This document shows positions 36,665 through 50,269 of a stretch of 64,000 bases of DNA, in pieces. The notes under the pieces are model-generated. The model searched no databases and was not told the origin of the DNA. It saw only the letters and a list, made by a program, of their open reading frames with translations. Source of the DNA: Platycnemis pennipes (taxonomy: Eukaryota; Arthropoda; Insecta; Odonata; Platycnemididae); contig OW121855.1 of assembly GCA_933228895.1 (NCBI GenBank), forward strand, positions 36,160,698 through 36,224,697, read 5' to 3'. The position numbers and the translations under genes were made by a program. How positions within the stretch are numbered: the first letter of the stretch is position 1; every line of letters begins with the position of its first letter.

Positions 36665-39600
36665 AGCGGAGACGAAACTGTTGGTCATTTTTATACTGTG
36701 ACGCGGGTTTACCCAAAAAACAACGACGCCGGATATCATGAACCGCGAAAGTTTTAACGAATTAATATAAATCTTTTATAAAATACGCAGTGACCTAAAT
36801 ACTTTTGAATACCAAGTTTAGGCATTTTCATCACGCGTATTAACTTACCCTAAAAAATAATTTCTCGAAATGACGAATGGTATAAAGGGCCGAGAAGTAC
36901 GCGGCTTAAAAGTTAAGTAGGTGTAAGAAGTGACTCAAGGAGTGTTTATTCTCGTATAGGGATGCCGGGTCAAGATGAACAATATCACATGATTATCAAT
37001 CCGAACAAACTAAGAGTAAAGAAAAGAATGACTCAAGTACATCCTAGATCCTACGGGCAAGTACATATTTCTATTGGATATCTTTCCCAAGACTCATCGA
37101 CCACAGAAAAAGTTGAAGCCTATGTTATCATATACTTTACGCTTCTTAATGACAACTTAATCAAATGGCATAGGGAAGATAAGGTCACTATCCTATAGCT
37201 CATAATTCAAGGTCAGCTGATACAGTACAGTACAGCTCTTTACTATAAATTTTGGACTTCATAAATGGTTAGTAAACGTCTATTACGCCGATATTTGTGA
37301 GAAGAACGTGAAGAACATGATTAAATACCCGCTCAGTATCAAGCAACGTACCCACTATGACCTTTCAAAATGAGAAACTAAGATCGCGATATCACGAGGA
37401 TAAAAACTATCCAAAGGCCTAGGAACACATTTGTATACAACAAATTAGTTAAGTATTTCTCATCAGGTATTGTCAACTTCAAACTAAAAAGCAAACAACT
37501 TTCAATTTATTTCATCACTGACAGCAGGATTCAATGCAAAATGGGTTCTAGAGATTCAAATATTTGGGTTAAGAGGGCAGTTCTTCTGCATCCATTGTTT
37601 CCCCATAAAAATCTGACATTCGGCAAAATCACACAGATTTGGCTATCTAAATGCGTCTAACAATAGCGCCTAAAAAGCTTTTCAGCACGTTCTGGTTATT
37701 AGCCAAATTATCCCCCCAACCTCTCAATTCCACGCCGGTAACCATTACAGCCATACAAGCAGCTGATTAAAACAATGAAACGTAACAAGACAAGGCTTCA
37801 TTAAGGAAAGAATGGAGGTCAATCTCCCGTATGATGTATTTTGAAGCTACAAGAAACTGCAGGTTTCAGAAATATGATGCATTGGCACCTAGCATGCGCT
37901 TTTTAGCTCTACACTGATTGATGGTTGGTTAAGGATTGGTTTATCCGTGGTTTTAATGCATCTTTAATATTAATAATAGTCATTTTTTTAGGGAAAGCAC
38001 AGATAAAGAAGTTTTGATAAAGCAAAATGTGGATTTGAATAGTGACTTCCTCGAGATTGATTTTATTTCGTTCAAGTTTTTTTTTCAAATCAATGTTACT
38101 TTCCGCAGAATACTTTTCTATAGGCTCCAGATGAGGTACAAGATGAAGACACTTAACATTACACAACAGACTTTGCTTTTTCGAGTCCGTGTCATTCATA
38201 TTGTAAATGTAACACGTTAAGGAATACCAATAATTAGAATCTTGACTTTAATACCAGGATTGAGGCAGTGAGATCATGAATTGATTCCCATTTTCACAAA
38301 GGTGAAAAGAACAGAAATTAAGATTTCTGTTCTCTTGGCCTACTCTAATATTTTAAAAGCATGTTGGTTGTAGAAGCAGACCCAAAACTCTGGACATATG
38401 TTAGATGAAACATTTACGTATAACGTATTTCATTTCCTCGAGCATCTGCCAACCAACCGAAGTGACACGAGATAAAAATCCACTTTCCACGTCAATTATT
38501 TGCCAGCCATCAATAAATCTTAGCCTGCTCGTTCTCAAAATGTGACGAATAGAAGAAAACATGCCCGTAGCCCACGTGAGGCTGAGCTTTCTTGGTTATG
38601 TGATGGCGCGCTATCGTTGCTGCCAAAACCCGACACATTCTTCGCGAGCACTCCTACTCCCGGGGCCCGGTGGTATTGCATTTTCCATTTGGAGAGCATT
38701 TCTTCTCGATTTTCGCTTTTGTGGCCACAAAACGCCGGATGTCTCCAGACCAACAATGCCTTTTGCATCTGAACTGAATAGACGAGGCATCTGGGACTCC
38801 ATTCTCCAATATCAGCAACCCGGGAGGGTGGAAGAGAGAGGGCTTTTCAAGGGCAGCGTACAATTCAAACGGTCTCACTTTTGCTCAGTGTTACGGTGAA
38901 AATCCATTAACACGTCAATATGCTCAGTCAGGTCATTTTTAGAGACGGAAATTCTAGTTTCAAATACAAGGAAATATCCACTAAACTATGGACAGGTTGA
39001 CATTAATCGTATTTCCGATGAACTTAAACTAGGTAAACCACTAAAAAAACGTAAAATATTCACGGTTCATATAGGTTGTACAGTCTGTTTTCCGTGCTGG
39101 AGACAATCTAGGCTCACTGTCTCTGATAATCCACTGATGAACATGCTTCTAATTCTCTTCGCAAAAAATCTGTTGGTATGATTTTCACGATCAAGCTGGC
39201 GACCTATTGGAGTTGTGATGTGGATGCATTGGAGACCAATCATGGACTGGGCACGAGACGTCAGCCCAAAAATAACAACTAGACATAGTTGCAAGCAGGT
39301 GCTCAAATCTGCGCCTCTCAAGTGACGCTGCTATCTTTATAATATAAGAATGAAACAGAAATACCTTGAAATTTCTGAGATTTAGTATGTTTCACGATTT
39401 TCCTTGATGAAATACCCACTGCACTACCTTCAGATTCATTAGAGCTTGATAGTCAAAGGCAATACTTAGTGGAACTGCATTTCAATAGAAGATGTAAAAG
39501 TAGTAGTGATTTTATTTCTGTCCCCGGTTTCGACTGCACTGCATTCATTATCTAAGTACTGAAAAATAATCGCAAGTCAATAGAGCATAGTAAAAGTCAA

Positions 39601-40559
39601 TAGTATATCCCTCCCACTGGTGGGGGAAGGCTTTTAGAATCATGTTATTTTCCCTCTTATTACATATTTAATGATATTGGCGGTGGCATAAACCCAAAGT
39701 GATGAATTAACCATGGTAATAAAACATAAAATGAAAATCAGATCATCCCTAAACATCAACTTTCAATGTTGGTTAGGTCTCTTTATTGCATTTTATTAAA
39801 CTTTTATAAAATTGTATAGGTCGCCTTAAGTTTAATATAGCTTTAAGTTTTTTTGATAAATTCATGGGTTTATAGTTCTCCCGGCGCAATTAAATTAAGA
39901 AAAATTATGGGTCAGACGTGAATTCAGAGAATTGATCGCAAAAGTATACCGAGGACAACGATTTTAGTATCGCATCGTAAATAAGTGTAAGAGTTAGAAG
40001 AAAAACCGGCAGGTTCGTTGGAAACACGGAAAGAAGAATATTGTTTGAATGATACAATGAGCCTGCCACGCAGAAACATGTAAATTATTTGAAATATTTC
40101 CATTCTATTTAAACCTATTTTTACCCTAAGACCACGGCTACTTCTAACATAAATAATCGTGCTTCAACTAAGGTTCAAGTCCAACACACCCATTCCTTGA
40201 AGTCTAATTATCTGTATCATCCGCATTCGAAAGCGATTCCACAAGGGGTATGAATGCAATTTTATTTTATTAAAATTTAGTATGGGTTAGGTGGGATGAT
40301 ATAATTTGAACAGTTAGTGCACCTAAAAACTGAATGCTACGCTATCGTTGCCTGTCAATCCTAACATTGGAATCCATTCCTTTCTTCTCTATTCTCCAAA
40401 CTCAGCACTACCTTGGTATTTTTCCTTTCCTAAATCTATCTCTATTTGGCCCATGCACTTAAACCATGGTCTATCAAATTATATTATGCATCGTTCAACC
40501 GAAATAATCTTAGATGGAGAACTTCCGATTCACAACATTCCGCACCCTCCCATCAGGCG

Positions 40560-41260
40560 GGTGGGCTGAGATTAAGACGAGGATGCTGGAGTCGTCATCC
40601 TGGGACCCGTAGGTATGGGACCTGGATGAGAGGTGGGGGTTGGATCAGTGGAGGAATGAGGAGGGAGAGGCGAAGGTGGAGGAACTGGAGGGAGGGAGAG
40701 AGAGAGAGTGGGAGAGTGAGAGAGGTAGAGCGGCCGGGGCTGGCGGGAGGCATAACGATCGGGGTGACCGTCGCAGTGCGGCTACGAGGGGATAGACGGA
40801 GGGTGTCTAGGACGCGAAGGAGGGAGGATTTAGGTGCCTATCGCAGGAGATGGGGGCCAGGAGGGGAGTGTGGGGGGCATGGAAGGGGCAGTACACCGTA
40901 TTTATCCCACCGCGAAGACTGCTCCCATTTGAATAGATTAGGGATGTGGAGCACCATTGAAGGACCGCAACAGGGCCCACGCGATATGCCGATGGCCCGT
41001 CCTCGCGGAGGCAACGAATCCGCGCGAATTCCCGATCATCGATTCGAACGAATTACCGGGAATGGGGCCGTGGGAAAGCGAACCGCTGCGAATCCAGCGG
41101 CAACACGCTCGGAACCGTAGCGACACAATTCGCCGATCATGTCGACGGATTGAAATAAGGGGACTCCCTCAGGGCATTTCATCGGGAACGTTTAACCCCC
41201 GGGCACAAAAGGAACAAGTCAGGACCTCTAAAAAAGGGGGCCTCTGGGGCATATGTCCCA
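40560..41260. other. GC- and CpG-rich island in the large intron
   Basis: A G/A-rich stretch (40560-40880) merges into a CpG-rich stretch (40960-41160) that differs sharply from the AT-rich surroundings. It is open in a plus-strand frame of 224 codons. That frame translates to Gly/Arg/Glu-rich low complexity, then a stretch with no recognisable domain. It is more likely a regulatory island or repeat than a gene, but the CpG-rich part deserves comparison with related genomes. Confidence 0.35.
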
Positions 41261-43372
41261 GCCAGTCATTGAAACAAGGTCACATACAGAGGTTGAACTG
41301 AGAAACGTACATGGAGTGATCACAAGGACAAAAATAACAAATATACAAAAGTATTTTCAGATTGATGGAAAATTTTTTAAGCCAAATATAGAATGCGAGC
41401 GCTAATTAGTACGTTTGAACTACCTAATATAGGAGTACGCGGGTATATGAAGATGAAAATTAAAATTGATTTCAAGAAAAGATTTTATAATGCTGATTCC
41501 TCACCGATTGGTTTATATGGTCAATTATTTACCTTCCTAAAATATTATCCTTCCGTGTACGCAGTGACGCAGGTACACTACGTGTACGCAGCTGATGATT
41601 AAAATCTGAAGGCAAAGTAAGAAAAAAGAGAACATTAACAGTTAGTTGAGTGCCTTACAGCGTCTTTCCCATATAATCCTAAACTTAAATACCTTAATGT
41701 CTCGGAATTGGTTAAAAATAGTGAGAGGGTAGTGGTGAATCGAGGGGCACCGCTTGTACCCCTCAATTGGAACAGACCCTGATCCCGGTTCTCGGAATTA
41801 TCCCACTCCAAAGTGGGATGATTCCGACTATTTCAGACAACCAAAAGTGGCCATAAAGAAGAAAGGCGAGAGTTAAAGACTGATATTCGCATCAATAAGG
41901 TTTCCATAGAGGGAAGGAAAAAGAAGCATGAAGAATACGATGAAGAAAAAGTCGAAGAGTTAACGGATAGATTCTCCCAGTTCGAAAGATATCCCGCAAC
42001 GCAATCCTTGCCGAGAATTCTGACGGCATAATGGAAGAGTAGACACAGAAGGCGTTGGATGGCCTAGAAAGTAATATAAGCCATAAAAACTGAAACATAA
42101 GCCGATAAATTTCAAATTTGTGCGGCTCTGGCCGCCACAAACTATACGTGACCATTGGGTCCAATTCGGAATAAACATGTATTCACGTGAGATCTATTGA
42201 AGAATATTGCATAACATTCTATTTCCTATCCCTAGCGTTGTAATCAAAGGGAATTATTGTGGTGCATGCAATTATAGAAATCGGATGACAATCGCAATGA
42301 CAATCGCAAGAACAAACGGGACGAGTGGAAATAAAAAAAATGTCGAGAGAGAAATTACCTCCAAATATGTACTTTATCATTATTAATTTATCGTTTACTA
42401 CAGAGGATTATTAAGATGGTTACTCAATAAAAAGCCTACAATGACGACATAAAACAATAAAGAAAAACTCTCTGAGAAATTCGTAAGATTGAGGGGCAAG
42501 ACATATTCATACAAAACGATTCTGGCGTCGTGACTTATTGCCTGCAATATCCTATCCTCCGGCCTCGGCCATATGCCCAAGCGGCTGTTTCAAACGATTT
42601 CGCGCTTGGATATTCAGCAGAAATGCTCTATGGGGAAACAGAAGGGAATACATTCCGTTTGACCGACATAATCACTTAGTCATTAAGCACGAAATGTTCA
42701 AAGAAAGTCAACATTCCAGAACTAACTGTTTCAATTTTAATTCAAGCTTTACCGACCTGACCACTGCGGCCGCCTAAACCATGAAATTTGGACTAAAGGC
42801 AATAGAATTCAAATGGAATGGAAGATTGATAACTTAAAAAATGGCCCACATTATCAGTGGCTGAATCACTTTCAGTCACCTATGACATGAATTTGTGGCG
42901 TAATTATTTCCTAAATCTGGAACATATTATGGTTTATGAGGGATTCAAAAACCAAATAATGTTTCAAAAGGAGAGATAAAATCAAAAATATTGCATATAA
43001 AAGTAACGATAAATAGGAAGAAAAATCCAATTAATTCCAGCCAAAAGTTGTAAGAACCAGCTGATTGTGAAATAAGATTTAATACCAGTAGCTGGAAGAA
43101 GACAGTATTGGAATCAAATCGTTTTTTTTTACAATTTTCAGAAGAAATTTCATATTACCGAGTCGCCATACCTATATTGGAATAAATGGAGAAATTAAAG
43201 GAGAAGGGTCAAGAATAAGACTTGTACTGTCGCAATAATTGGAAACTAGGTTTAGATTTTCATAGCTCTATGGATAAACTGGCAACTGGCAAAAACTGCT
43301 CACGAAATTCATGAATAGAATGAAACATCACCGATACGCCTATTTTCCATTCCACATTCCGTTACCTTATTA

Positions 43373-43680
43373 AACTTGCTCCACGCCACTTTTTGGCCTA
43401 ATTTTACTGAAAAATTTCCTGTCCTCTCTTGCCATTTTTAATACTTCTTTCTCCACCTTCCTCTCGACGTACCTAATACCCTTCATTATCCTTCACACCC
43501 ACAACTCAGAGGCTTCATTCTACGCTCATCCTATTTCCACATGGACCAAGGTTTGTAACTATTCAACGTAATGCTCCAGAGTTTCGACTCATTTTTCCTT
43601 GATTCTTCAACCAAGAGACCCTTTATAAGTTCCTTCAACGCGAGTACTTCCTTAGATAGCGCATATCTTCGCCTGATACC
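43373..43680 (-). mobile_element. LINE (non-LTR retrotransposon) 3' reverse-transcriptase remnant
   Basis: The minus-strand translation reads G-I-R-R-R-Y-A-L-S-K-E-V-L, then K-L-W-S-I-T-L-N-S-Y-K-P-W-S, D-E-R-R-M, and in a shifted frame R-I-M-K-G-I-R-Y-V-E-R-K-V and E-V-L-K-M-A-R-E-D-R. This is the order of the C-terminal block of LINE reverse transcriptases (R-R-R-I-A-L-A-K, S-V-x-L-Y-G-S-E-T-W, E-M-W-x-W-R-R-M, N-E-E-V-L). It contains an in-frame stop and at least one frameshift, so it is a dead fragment. Confidence 0.7.
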
Positions 43681-46600
43681 CTTTATGCTCGTTGCATTTT
43701 CATCTCAAATGTTCCAAGTCTAAGTTGAACCAGCTACACTTAAAATCCGTTAGCGTTTATTGAATTTTATTAATTATTTAAATTTTTTTTGTTAGTTAAA
43801 TTATTTATATTTACTCCAGCTTTTTCTCTCTTGAAAAATATCATTAACATGGTCTCCTGATGATTGGCCTTCGTGCTAATCTTTCAAACTGCTCCTGCTA
43901 CGCATTATAAGCGCCAAATAATGTTTATAAGGAGTAACTACTGTTTGGTCATCCGTACATTAATCAATATTATAAGTTCGCCCCTACAATAATTTCACTT
44001 CCACTCACCTTCCTTTCATTTCCTCTGAATGAACATTGAAATAAAAGTGCGACGAGTGGCAATCTTTCCACCCTAACACTGCCAAAATTGGCATTCCTGT
44101 TACCATTACTTTTTCATGTAGGGTTGCCACCTTGCGGACGATCCATTTAAGGAGACTTCTAATGCAGCCAGAGAAATAGCGGGAGAATTCGATAAAATAA
44201 GGCATAAAATAATTCATTGATACAATTATCACCTCAAAAAGCCGACTAAATACCGTAATAGTTAACATAAGTTACTTTATTATGGGAAATCTTTCATCCA
44301 TAGAAAAAATTAAAGCAAGACCTAACAGAGTTGTTTCTTTTGCATTTCGAAAAATATATCACATCAAAATCACATTACTTACATTTAATTCTTTACAGCA
44401 AATAATAACTAGCAAAACTTTTTTTATTAAATTACAGGTGTTAATATAATAAATAACTTCGAGCAGGATCCAAAAGTGTTGGCTTTGAAAGTAAACATGA
44501 AAAGTTGTAAACTTGTAAATGATTTATATAGAGAAATATGAGAGAGTCAATGATAAAGTAAACACATTCACATTACATGTCCATTAATTTTTGGTCAATG
44601 TAACGGAAGAACAAACTTTTAAAATTTCAGACAGATTTAAGGAGGCACGATTCCGCAGGTTCCTAAATTTCGAGAGATTTCAAACTACGCCCGATTTCGG
44701 GAGCCTTGAAATTCCAGAAGAGGAGGCAACCCTACTTCCTTACCTGGTTAAGACACAGTCTTATAGTAAGACACCTATACATCCCATTCATTACGAGTGC
44801 CTGTATTGCGTTCAGCTCAACTAAAAACTTATGCAGCAAAAAATAGTTTTCTTTCCATTGATGAGAACGTACCTTTTTGGAAGACGATGCTATTGAAATC
44901 CAACGGATTTTTCTAACGAGAACTCACGTTATTTTCGGGCATAGAACATATTTATACGTTTATTCAATCTATATTTGAAAAATCAGTGACATGACAGAGG
45001 TAATGATTAACTAACAGCAATAAAGCAATAACTCATCATAAAGATGAAAACCCGCATTTAATACCGGTTCTCCACGATAACTAATACACCTACATCATAC
45101 TCTCAACTTTGAGGAAGCCCGCGCTTTGGACGATCGTGACCGGCTGATCTGATTGTAGCTACGCAGGGGCGTCGAAACTATTTTCGCTGGGAGGGGCCAA
45201 CCTGAAAAGGGCCCGCATTTTTTTGCGGATAGGAGAGGGTAGAGACTAGAATTCCGCTAAAAGTGCATATGAGGGTGGTAGAATATGCCTCCGAAGGGAA
45301 AAGGCAAGCTGGAAACTAGTGAAATTTAATTTTTATTAATGAAGACTCATTTCTCAAGGGCGCGGGACAAATTCTGGGGGGGCCGAATGCCCCCCTACCC
45401 CGTACTTCCAACTCGCTGTAGCTACGCGTTTTACTTTGTGGTAAGCAAAGAATATTACAAAAGAACTTTTCTTAGGTACGCTGTTCGACTGGCTACCTGT
45501 GGCCTTCGCAATTTTCAAATCATGATTCATGGTGCACGTTCCAAAATCCATAAAGCCTGTTCAAGAAAAACAAGGCCAAAATGGAATTCTGTAGCAGTTC
45601 GGGAGGTTTAGTAGATTACTTGTTTAACCGGCATACATAAATGTACCTAACGACTCAAACCAAAACATACTCCAAGTTTTCTTTAGCTAATTGACTTCTT
45701 CGCACTTAGAATTCTGATAATGTATACAACTACAGCAAAAGTTGTTTCATAAGAGAGATGTGTAAACGGTTAAAACCGCCCAGAGATTTCAATAAGTGAA
45801 AAATATGAGTAGAAATGGGGAACATTTTTGATACTTAAGTTTTCATTTCGATTGGGTCTCAAATATAAATGAATAATCTTTCACACAATGAACCCAAAAG
45901 TGGTTCGATTTTGGAGATTAAATTAACAAAATACAGTAAAATAAAATCTACGCATTTTTTCCAAGCCTTTTATCTCACCCAACAGGTTCTGGATTTCAAT
46001 CATCACGTTGTACGAATGAGGTTTTTGCGGTTCGTTTGAGCAGTAATTTAGATCGGATATCCACATATGCTTCCATTTCATTTAAACTCGTCGACTTGTA
46101 GCCCACATATTAACAAACTAGAGTGCGATTATACTAGCAAGGTGACCTCAATGCATTCCTATACAATGTCGCAGAATATTAATGACATACTTTCCACTCT
46201 TTGGAGAAATTTCAATTGATATAGGAAACAATATATACTTTCACTGCTTGAACTTCGAGGCGGGGGCAATTGAAGATAAGTATAGAAAGGCCTTTGAAAT
46301 TCGGACTTGGACAAGGGATTTAATACCACGGGCAGGGAGAAACACAAAAAATGAGGAGGAAGAGAAAGTGATTAGAGGAAATTGGATGGCAAAGCAAGAA
46401 ATACTGATTAGCAGGAGATAGTCTTCGGCTTTGTTTGGTGGAAATGCTTCACACTCGAAGAGATTGGTGAAGCTAGAACTCCGCAATATCAAGCATATTT
46501 ATTGTTTTTGACGACCATGGTTATGATTCAAAACAACAGGACGCTTTATCTTTGAAATGAAATCAAGACAATAAAAAAAATAGTTGGGATTGGATAGTTT

Positions 46601-48391
46601 GCGTCGACAAACTACCCGAGCAGTCGGATCTCGAAAGCTCCGGCAAATGGGAAATGCTAAGTATGCGTGGTAAGAGGATTATGGCAGTCATTTCGGCCGG
46701 AATGAGGCAAGAAAGGGCACAAGTCGAGGCGAAGAATGAAATAGAGTAAATAAAGAGATACTGAAAAGGGAAAACAAAATTTTAATAGTCCAACAAAACC
46801 TGCCATTGATCGTTCAGTTGATCATTACGACAGTAATAGATGATCCTGAAGTGAGAGAGAGATAGAGTTTGGGGAGATGGAAAGAATATGAAGCAAGGAC
46901 GAGGTGACGGTGCGGTGTAGGGGGCGGAGGGGATGTGGCTGAGAAAAGGAGTGAAACTACGTCACAGTGGTTGATAAGAAATTGTTGGCCGGGATAGGAG
47001 GAGGAATATGACGGATGCGAGGCGACGGGGGAGCCGACGAGAGAGGCCCCAGCGCCGAAGGCAATTTTGGCGAAAACCCTGGAGAGGCGTTTATGCAGAT
47101 TAAACCGGAGTCTTCCACACTTCGGAAACGCATTCGGTCTTCTTTTTTGCAGCAGTGCCGGAACTTCCAAAAAAAACATGCCCGTTGTGTACATTCACGA
47201 TGAATTATGTGATTTTTTCACCGGATGTCTCTAAAAGCAAATAGCGAGCAGAAAAAAAAAACTTTTGCCTTGCGTGGGTGGCTGAAGGGGACATAAAATA
47301 CACATTTTAAAAAATTAAAGAATAACGAAGATTCAGAGAAGCCTTTTGACGAGGCACCACTTTGACAGATGCTCAGGAATTATCTGTGTCATTCAAAATG
47401 GCGACGACTAAATTGATGCATATGATAGACAAAGCAAACCAACACTCAAAAGAAGCATTTGGCTAGACTTACGATGGCCAAAAACATAGGAAGGATACTA
47501 CTACAAGTGATTAACCTCAAATCGTCATACCTTGTTGATTCATTCGCGCATATTCTCAAGCAACTCATTACTTTCTATGACACACCCATTTATGCGTAAA
47601 TTTCCGAGCAACAGGTGAAATTCAGCGCCTTTAATGAAACAATCCCAAGACGGAGGGTAGTGCAAATTTTAAGACGCAAGACTATGTTCAGAGTTTAGGT
47701 GGTGCTAAGGACACACGGTAAAACAATGCGTAAGGAATAAAAGATATGGCCAAGAAACTTCATAGAAATGGGAGAAAAGGTACCTTCTTAAAACTCAAAT
47801 GTAAAATGAAGACTATTCTGCGGCTTCTGAAAGGAAGATTTTTTTAATAATACAAAAACTCACTTGAGATTTGGCTGTAAATTTAAGAAAGCTTAAGTTA
47901 ACCCAGAGGCTTCTTACTTTTAGAAAAAACTACTGCCAATGAAAGAGAGAACGGGAGAGAAAGAGAAAGCAAATTAGCACGGAATATTAAGAGCTAATGT
48001 TTTCGGATTCAACTACTGACCCTAAATACCACAAGCTTCGTCACGAGTAAATGGTTTGTAAAAAATTATGCATGATGAGCCTTAGGTATGTACAAAAAGG
48101 AGATCTGGATGAAAGCAGATGCCAAGATACGAATATAGGAAGTAAAGGTGATACATATGAATGATGCTCGCCAAATGGACGGCCCGAGTGACTAATGAAC
48201 AAGAGATTCGAAGAATGGGTGGAAAGATGAAAGGTAAGAAATGAAAGAGAAGAGATAATGTAATTTACCGCATTGAGAGGAGCATTAGTTTACTTAAGAC
48301 CTTAATGGACTGAATCAGAGAACGACAAACTAAAGAGAAAGATCAAGGATGAAATGCAAAGAATAAGAGATGGAAGAAAAAAAACTATGTC

Positions 48392-48411
48392 AGAGAGAGA
48401 GAGAGAGAGAG
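48392..48411. repeat. GA microsatellite
   Basis: Perfect (AG)10 run in the large intron. Confidence 0.85.
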
Positions 48412-48821
48412 ACTGAAAGGCAATCTCCTTGGTGAGCTGCCATAAAAACTTCTGATTGTTGACCAATGTCAGCGACACAGCATCACAATTCAATTTCACC
48501 TAATCATATCTCATGAGGGCGTTGGTTTACACTGAGATTCTCAATGCCATCTAAGACACGACAATGTTAAAAAAGAATTCTGCAATACTCCCTTTGCATC
48601 CATGAAGTACAATCCATCAATAACATAATTCGCAGAGTAATACAATATTTTGAAAAACGTGGATTCATTATCTACATACTATTATAGGAATAATGAATAT
48701 GTAAGCGATTCTGAATACAAGGACAAATAAGATTATAACTAACTAAGCGACCACTTGTTATTGAGAACGCGATCAAATTAGAAATATAAACATGCGCATT
48801 TAAAATAATTGATAAATCGCT

Positions 48822-49066
48822 CAAGCGGGATGGTACTTTTCCTGTTGAATACTGATGGGTACTAAGATGAAAGAATAAAGAAAAGGGTTAGGGCAGTTTA
48901 TCACCGATGTATTCAGTCTTGACTGTTATTGACACCTCCCACATCTTTTTTCGCATAATCATTCTACTTTGTTCCATTTATAACATTGAAATAAATCTCC
49001 AATAAATCTCTCTCTTCCTTTGATAAATTGTGATATCTATTTGACTATTTTTACGTGCAGATTAAA
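48822..49066. repeat. Repeat block copy 1 (paired end motifs)
   Basis: Begins with a 39-bp sequence (48822-48860, starting CAAGCGGGATGGTACTTTTC) and ends with a 26-bp sequence (49041-49066, TTGACTATTTTTACGTGCAG then ATTAAA). Both recur exactly and in the same order at 49456-49494 and 49773-49798. The sequence between the two motifs differs completely between copies and in length. The origin is unknown; the motifs could be conserved ends of a non-autonomous element with variable interiors. Confidence 0.7.
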
Positions 49067-49455
49067 TATTAAGGAGGTGATATCCTTTCTAAGTTTATAA
49101 TAGTGGAGAAGAAAAAAAGCCGTTATCCAAAACGATAGTAATTACGCTAAAATGTTTAGGATATTTAGCATAACTCCCGCATATTAGAGTTATCACTACC
49201 ATTACGCTAAGCTTAAATAGTTATCGAAAGATTGAGGAATGTAGGTATACAGACGAAAAAATTTTAATTTGACCGAGATTCAAGATTCGGCTAATACTTA
49301 ACGTTGTATTGAACATCTAATACCCCTAAGAAGTAACGACTCAAAAAAATATCGTAAGCTTTCACAATCAGGAGCACAAACCTAAGTATTGCGTATGCCT
49401 AGCCATTACTGGTGGCATAAAGATTACATTTCAGACTGCGCCAACGATAGTTATA

Positions 49456-49798
49456 CAAGCGGGATGGTACTTTTCCTGTTGAATACTGATGGGTTATACG
49501 TGACATAGTGTGGTCATATACGATAGCAGGGATGAATGTAAATTGAAAGCAGTTTTCTTAATAATAAATAACCATACTTGACTTAAAAAATAGAGTTAAT
49601 AACATATTTATTCATTTCAACCATCATGCACGTGGGAAGGAAATGTACAAAATTAGGTTACAACATTTTAATTAAAAATTTCCTGAGGGAAAATGAAACA
49701 TATACCGATAAAATATTTAAAACTATTTAGGCTCTTTTAAACTAACTGTTTTTCCTTGGAGACCGCAGACTGTTGACTATTTTTACGTGCAGATTAAA
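49456..49798. repeat. Repeat block copy 2 (paired end motifs)
   Basis: Second occurrence of the 39-bp and 26-bp motifs described for 48822-49066, here about 280 bp apart instead of about 180 bp, with an unrelated AT-rich interior. Confidence 0.7.
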
Positions 49799-50269
49799 AA
49801 TTAATCGAGGAGGCATGGACGGGTTCAGCACATAAAGAGAAAGGGCTTGGCTGACGGTACAGCTAAGCCACCTTTGTTACTATTTTCTATTGAATATGAA
49901 GCTACATTCCAGGGTTCAAGGGACCGCTCTCCATTACTTTCCGAAGGACGAACACCCGGGAACGCGTTCCGCGGAGGCGTAAATTCGACGGGGCACCGTT
50001 GTCTTGCCAGGCCGGGACAAAAGGGGTTATCTGCCGTAGATGGCCCCAGTCTAGGGGGGAGAGCAAGAGGTAAATGATAAAAGACGAACCCATGAGAAGC
50101 CTTGCAGGAGACAACCACCCTTCACTCTCCGGCTTAATCGACCACTCAAAAAGGGCGGGCGTGCCTGGGGTCGGGGTAGAGGTCAGAGGAACCATCCATC
50201 AAAAGCACACCGGAACTTGAAATGACATTGCGTGCGAGCAACAAAACCTCTCCGCCATAAACCTCCTAA

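Larger units (their letters stand above)
36090..36730 (-). mobile_element. Penelope-like retroelement, 5'-truncated, with 67-bp inverted arms
   Basis: The ends 36090-36156 and 36664-36730 are perfect 67-bp reverse complements. Between them, on the minus strand, lies the C-terminal GIY-YIG endonuclease part of a Penelope-like element. The reverse transcriptase is absent, so this is a 5'-truncated copy whose 5' end carries an inverted copy of its own 3' terminus, an arrangement known for Penelope-like elements. The 3' end adjoins a hammerhead-like core at 36134-36172. No clear target-site duplication was seen. The perfect arms suggest a fairly young insertion or gene conversion between the arms. 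Confidence 0.8.

Noticed and set aside
40446..41120. Longest plus-strand open frame (224 codons)
   Set aside because: The first two thirds are Gly/Arg/Glu low complexity from G/A-rich DNA, no domain or motif is recognisable, and it lies in an intron antisense to the NELL gene. Treated as compositional.
45160..45440. Possible mobile element bounded by TGTAGCTACGC on both sides
   Set aside because: The flanking word is largely self-palindromic (GTAGCTAC) and short, and the interior shows no coding or terminal structure. Not enough to call.
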